The notes below the pieces were generated by a model. The model ran no database searches. It was not told the origin of the DNA and saw nothing but the letters and a program-made list of their open reading frames with translations. A stretch of DNA of 5,946 nt, taken from the NCBI GenBank assembly GCA_964501525.1, contig CAZCSI010000029.1, positions 1-5,946 of the forward strand. Direction: 5' to 3'. The first letter of the stretch is position 1; every line of letters starts with the position of its first letter. Source of the stretch: CAYLVJ01 sp964501525. Lineage in GTDB: Bacteria > Patescibacteriota > Minisyncoccia > Minisyncoccales > CAYTKG01. This document shows positions 5,098 to 5,946 of this stretch, piece after piece. Both the position numbers and the translations under genes were made by a program.

Positions 5098-5712
5098 ATG
5101 GACAACACCTTAATAGAATATCTTATTCAGGAGGGCTGGCTCAAAACAGAAAGAATAATAAGAGCTTTTAAAAAAATCAAGAGAGAAGATTTTTTACTGG
5201 ATGAATCCAAGGCTTCGGCCGAGTCCAATCGGCCTCTTTGTATCGGCCACGGTCAAACCATCTCCCAACCCCTGGTAGTGGCTTTTATGCTTGAGCTGCT
5301 CCAGCCCCGGACAGGGGAAAAAATACTGGATATCGGTTCCGGATCGGGGTGGAGCACCGCCTTATTGGCCGAGCTGGTGGGAAAAGAAGGAAAGGTGATA
5401 GGTCTGGAGATCATTCCCGAACTGGTAAGTTTTGGAAAACAGAATGTTTCTCAATATAACTTCATAAAAGAAGACAGGGTGGAAATCATTAACCGGGACG
5501 GGAAAAAAGGTTATAAAAAAGAGGCCCCCTTTGATAAAATATTGGTTTCAGCACAGAATAACCAAGTAATAAGGTCCTGGAAAAAACAGTTGAAGATTGG
5601 GGGGCGGATCGCAGCTCCGATTAACAACTCCATCGTTCTCTTTGAGAAAAAAGAAAAAGGCAGGTGGACAAGAAAAGAACATAAAGGGTTTGTTTTTGTG
5701 CCTTTAAAATAA
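5098..5712 (+). CDS. pcm: Protein-L-isoaspartate O-methyltransferase
   Basis: This cytoplasmic SAM-dependent enzyme methylates isoaspartyl residues in aged proteins and starts their repair to aspartate. The 204-residue length is near the family norm. It has the diagnostic substrate-site motif IGHGQTISQPLVVAFMLELL (49-68), SAM motif I ILDIGSGSGWSTALLA (76-91), the acidic ribose-contact region around E104 in VIGLEI, APFDKILVSA (143-152) and LKIGGRIAAPI (165-175). It follows tRNA-Trp by 59 nt with no obvious terminator or promoter between, so read-through from the tRNA promoter is likely. A purine-rich AGAAGAG (5082-5088), 9 nt before the ATG, is the nearest thing to a ribosome binding site in the window. 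Its place after trnW, where secE-nusG is common, is unusual. Confidence 0.93.
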   Translation: MDNTLIEYLIQEGWLKTERIIRAFKKIKREDFLLDESKASAESNRPLCIGHGQTISQPLVVAFMLELLQPRTGEKILDIGSGSGWSTALLAELVGKEGKVIGLEIIPELVSFGKQNVSQYNFIKEDRVEIINRDGKKGYKKEAPFDKILVSAQNNQVIRSWKKQLKIGGRIAAPINNSIVLFEKKEKGRWTRKEHKGFVFVPLK

Positions 5713-5744
5713 ACAACGTAATAACTCATTTAATTTAAACTATC

Positions 5745-5946
5745 ATGAACAAAGAAAGAAAAGACGTAACGATCAAGATAGAAGACAAAAAGAGCCCTGA
5801 TTCAGCACCGAGGCAGAAACAGGGGCGGGGCTCTCCTTTTCCAAAAAAGACAAGGATTCCTTTCTCCTTCCCAGTTTTAAATATAAGTCAAATAGGGTTT
5901 TCAGCACTTATAGTTCTTGTTTTTTCTTTACCTCTGTTTTTTGGAT
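5745..5946 (+). CDS. N-terminal part of an unrecognised membrane protein (cut by window edge)
   Basis: An open frame of 67 codons runs off the end of the window, starting 32 nt after pcm. Residues 1-40 are hydrophilic and strongly basic with several Pro and Gly (for example RQKQGRGSPFPKK), with no signal peptide. A hydrophobic stretch at about 50-66 (IGFSALIVLVFSLPLFFG region) looks like a first membrane segment, with the N terminus predicted inside by the positive-inside rule. No family motif is visible. It is not SecE, as the conserved VxWP motif before the membrane helix is missing. A multi-pass transporter or polymerase, or a single-anchor extracytoplasmic protein, are both possible. No ribosome binding site is seen; TAAACT at 5736-5741 is only a poor -10 candidate. 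The start at 5745 is likely but rests on the open frame alone. Confidence 0.6.
   Translation, partial: MNKERKDVTIKIEDKKSPDSAPRQKQGRGSPFPKKTRIPFSFPVLNISQIGFSALIVLVFSLPLFFG

Noticed and set aside
5745..5946. SecE, expected after tRNA-Trp
   Set aside because: The partial protein lacks the conserved VxWP motif before its membrane segment, and its long basic Pro/Gly-containing head does not fit.

Overview
The window looks like a compact bacterial chromosome segment, most plausibly from a small-genome lineage of the Candidate Phyla Radiation (Patescibacteria, Parcubacteria-like). That placement is an inference. It rests on dense packing, promoters embedded in the 3' ends of upstream genes, almost no Shine-Dalgarno motifs, short versions of housekeeping proteins, and a Dol-P-glucose-synthase-like glycosyltransferase next to a GalT-family enzyme. 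Bacterial identity itself is secure: TrmD, zinc-type L33, KhpA and a class II tRNA-Tyr with a long variable arm are all present. TGA is used as a stop (for example at 781-783, 2590-2592 and 3211-3213), so the UGA-glycine code of Gracilibacteria/Absconditabacteria does not apply. Base composition is even, and I see no insertion sequences, phage genes, CRISPR array or other sign of recent transfer.

Layout. 55-1820: a translationally coupled pair (ATGA overlap) of a family 2 glycosyltransferase and a galactose-1-phosphate-uridylyltransferase-family protein, a sugar-activation and sugar-transfer module. 1812-2653: tpiA (triosephosphate isomerase) with its own promoter and a short terminator. 2662-3213: a YkuK/DUF458 RNase H-like protein with an extended -10 promoter almost touching its ATG. 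3210-3684: khpA (KH-domain RNA-binding protein) with a consensus-like promoter, a leader of about 70 nt and a strong intrinsic terminator. 3727-4435: trmD (tRNA m1G37 methyltransferase). 4495-5712: a stable-RNA and translation cluster from one strong promoter: tRNA-Tyr(GUA), tRNA-Thr(GGU), rpmG (L33), tRNA-Trp(CCA), then pcm (L-isoaspartyl methyltransferase). 5745-end: the first 67 residues of an unrecognised membrane protein cut by the window edge. All genes are on the + strand, and no stretch longer than 300 bases lacks a gene.

How it fits together. The middle and right parts are mainly translation support: anticodon-loop methylation (TrmD), RNA binding (KhpA), a probable RNase H-fold protein (YkuK), three tRNAs and L33. 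The left part is sugar metabolism and glycolysis. The most notable pattern is regulatory. For tpiA and ykuK the -10 box lies only 5-8 nt before the ATG, which predicts leaderless mRNAs, and the other starts also lack a clear ribosome binding site. I found no convincing undescribed multi-gene system. The points worth a second look are the leaderless architecture, the unusual TrmD C-terminal region, the khpA leader and acidic tail, and pcm sitting where secE-nusG is usually found.
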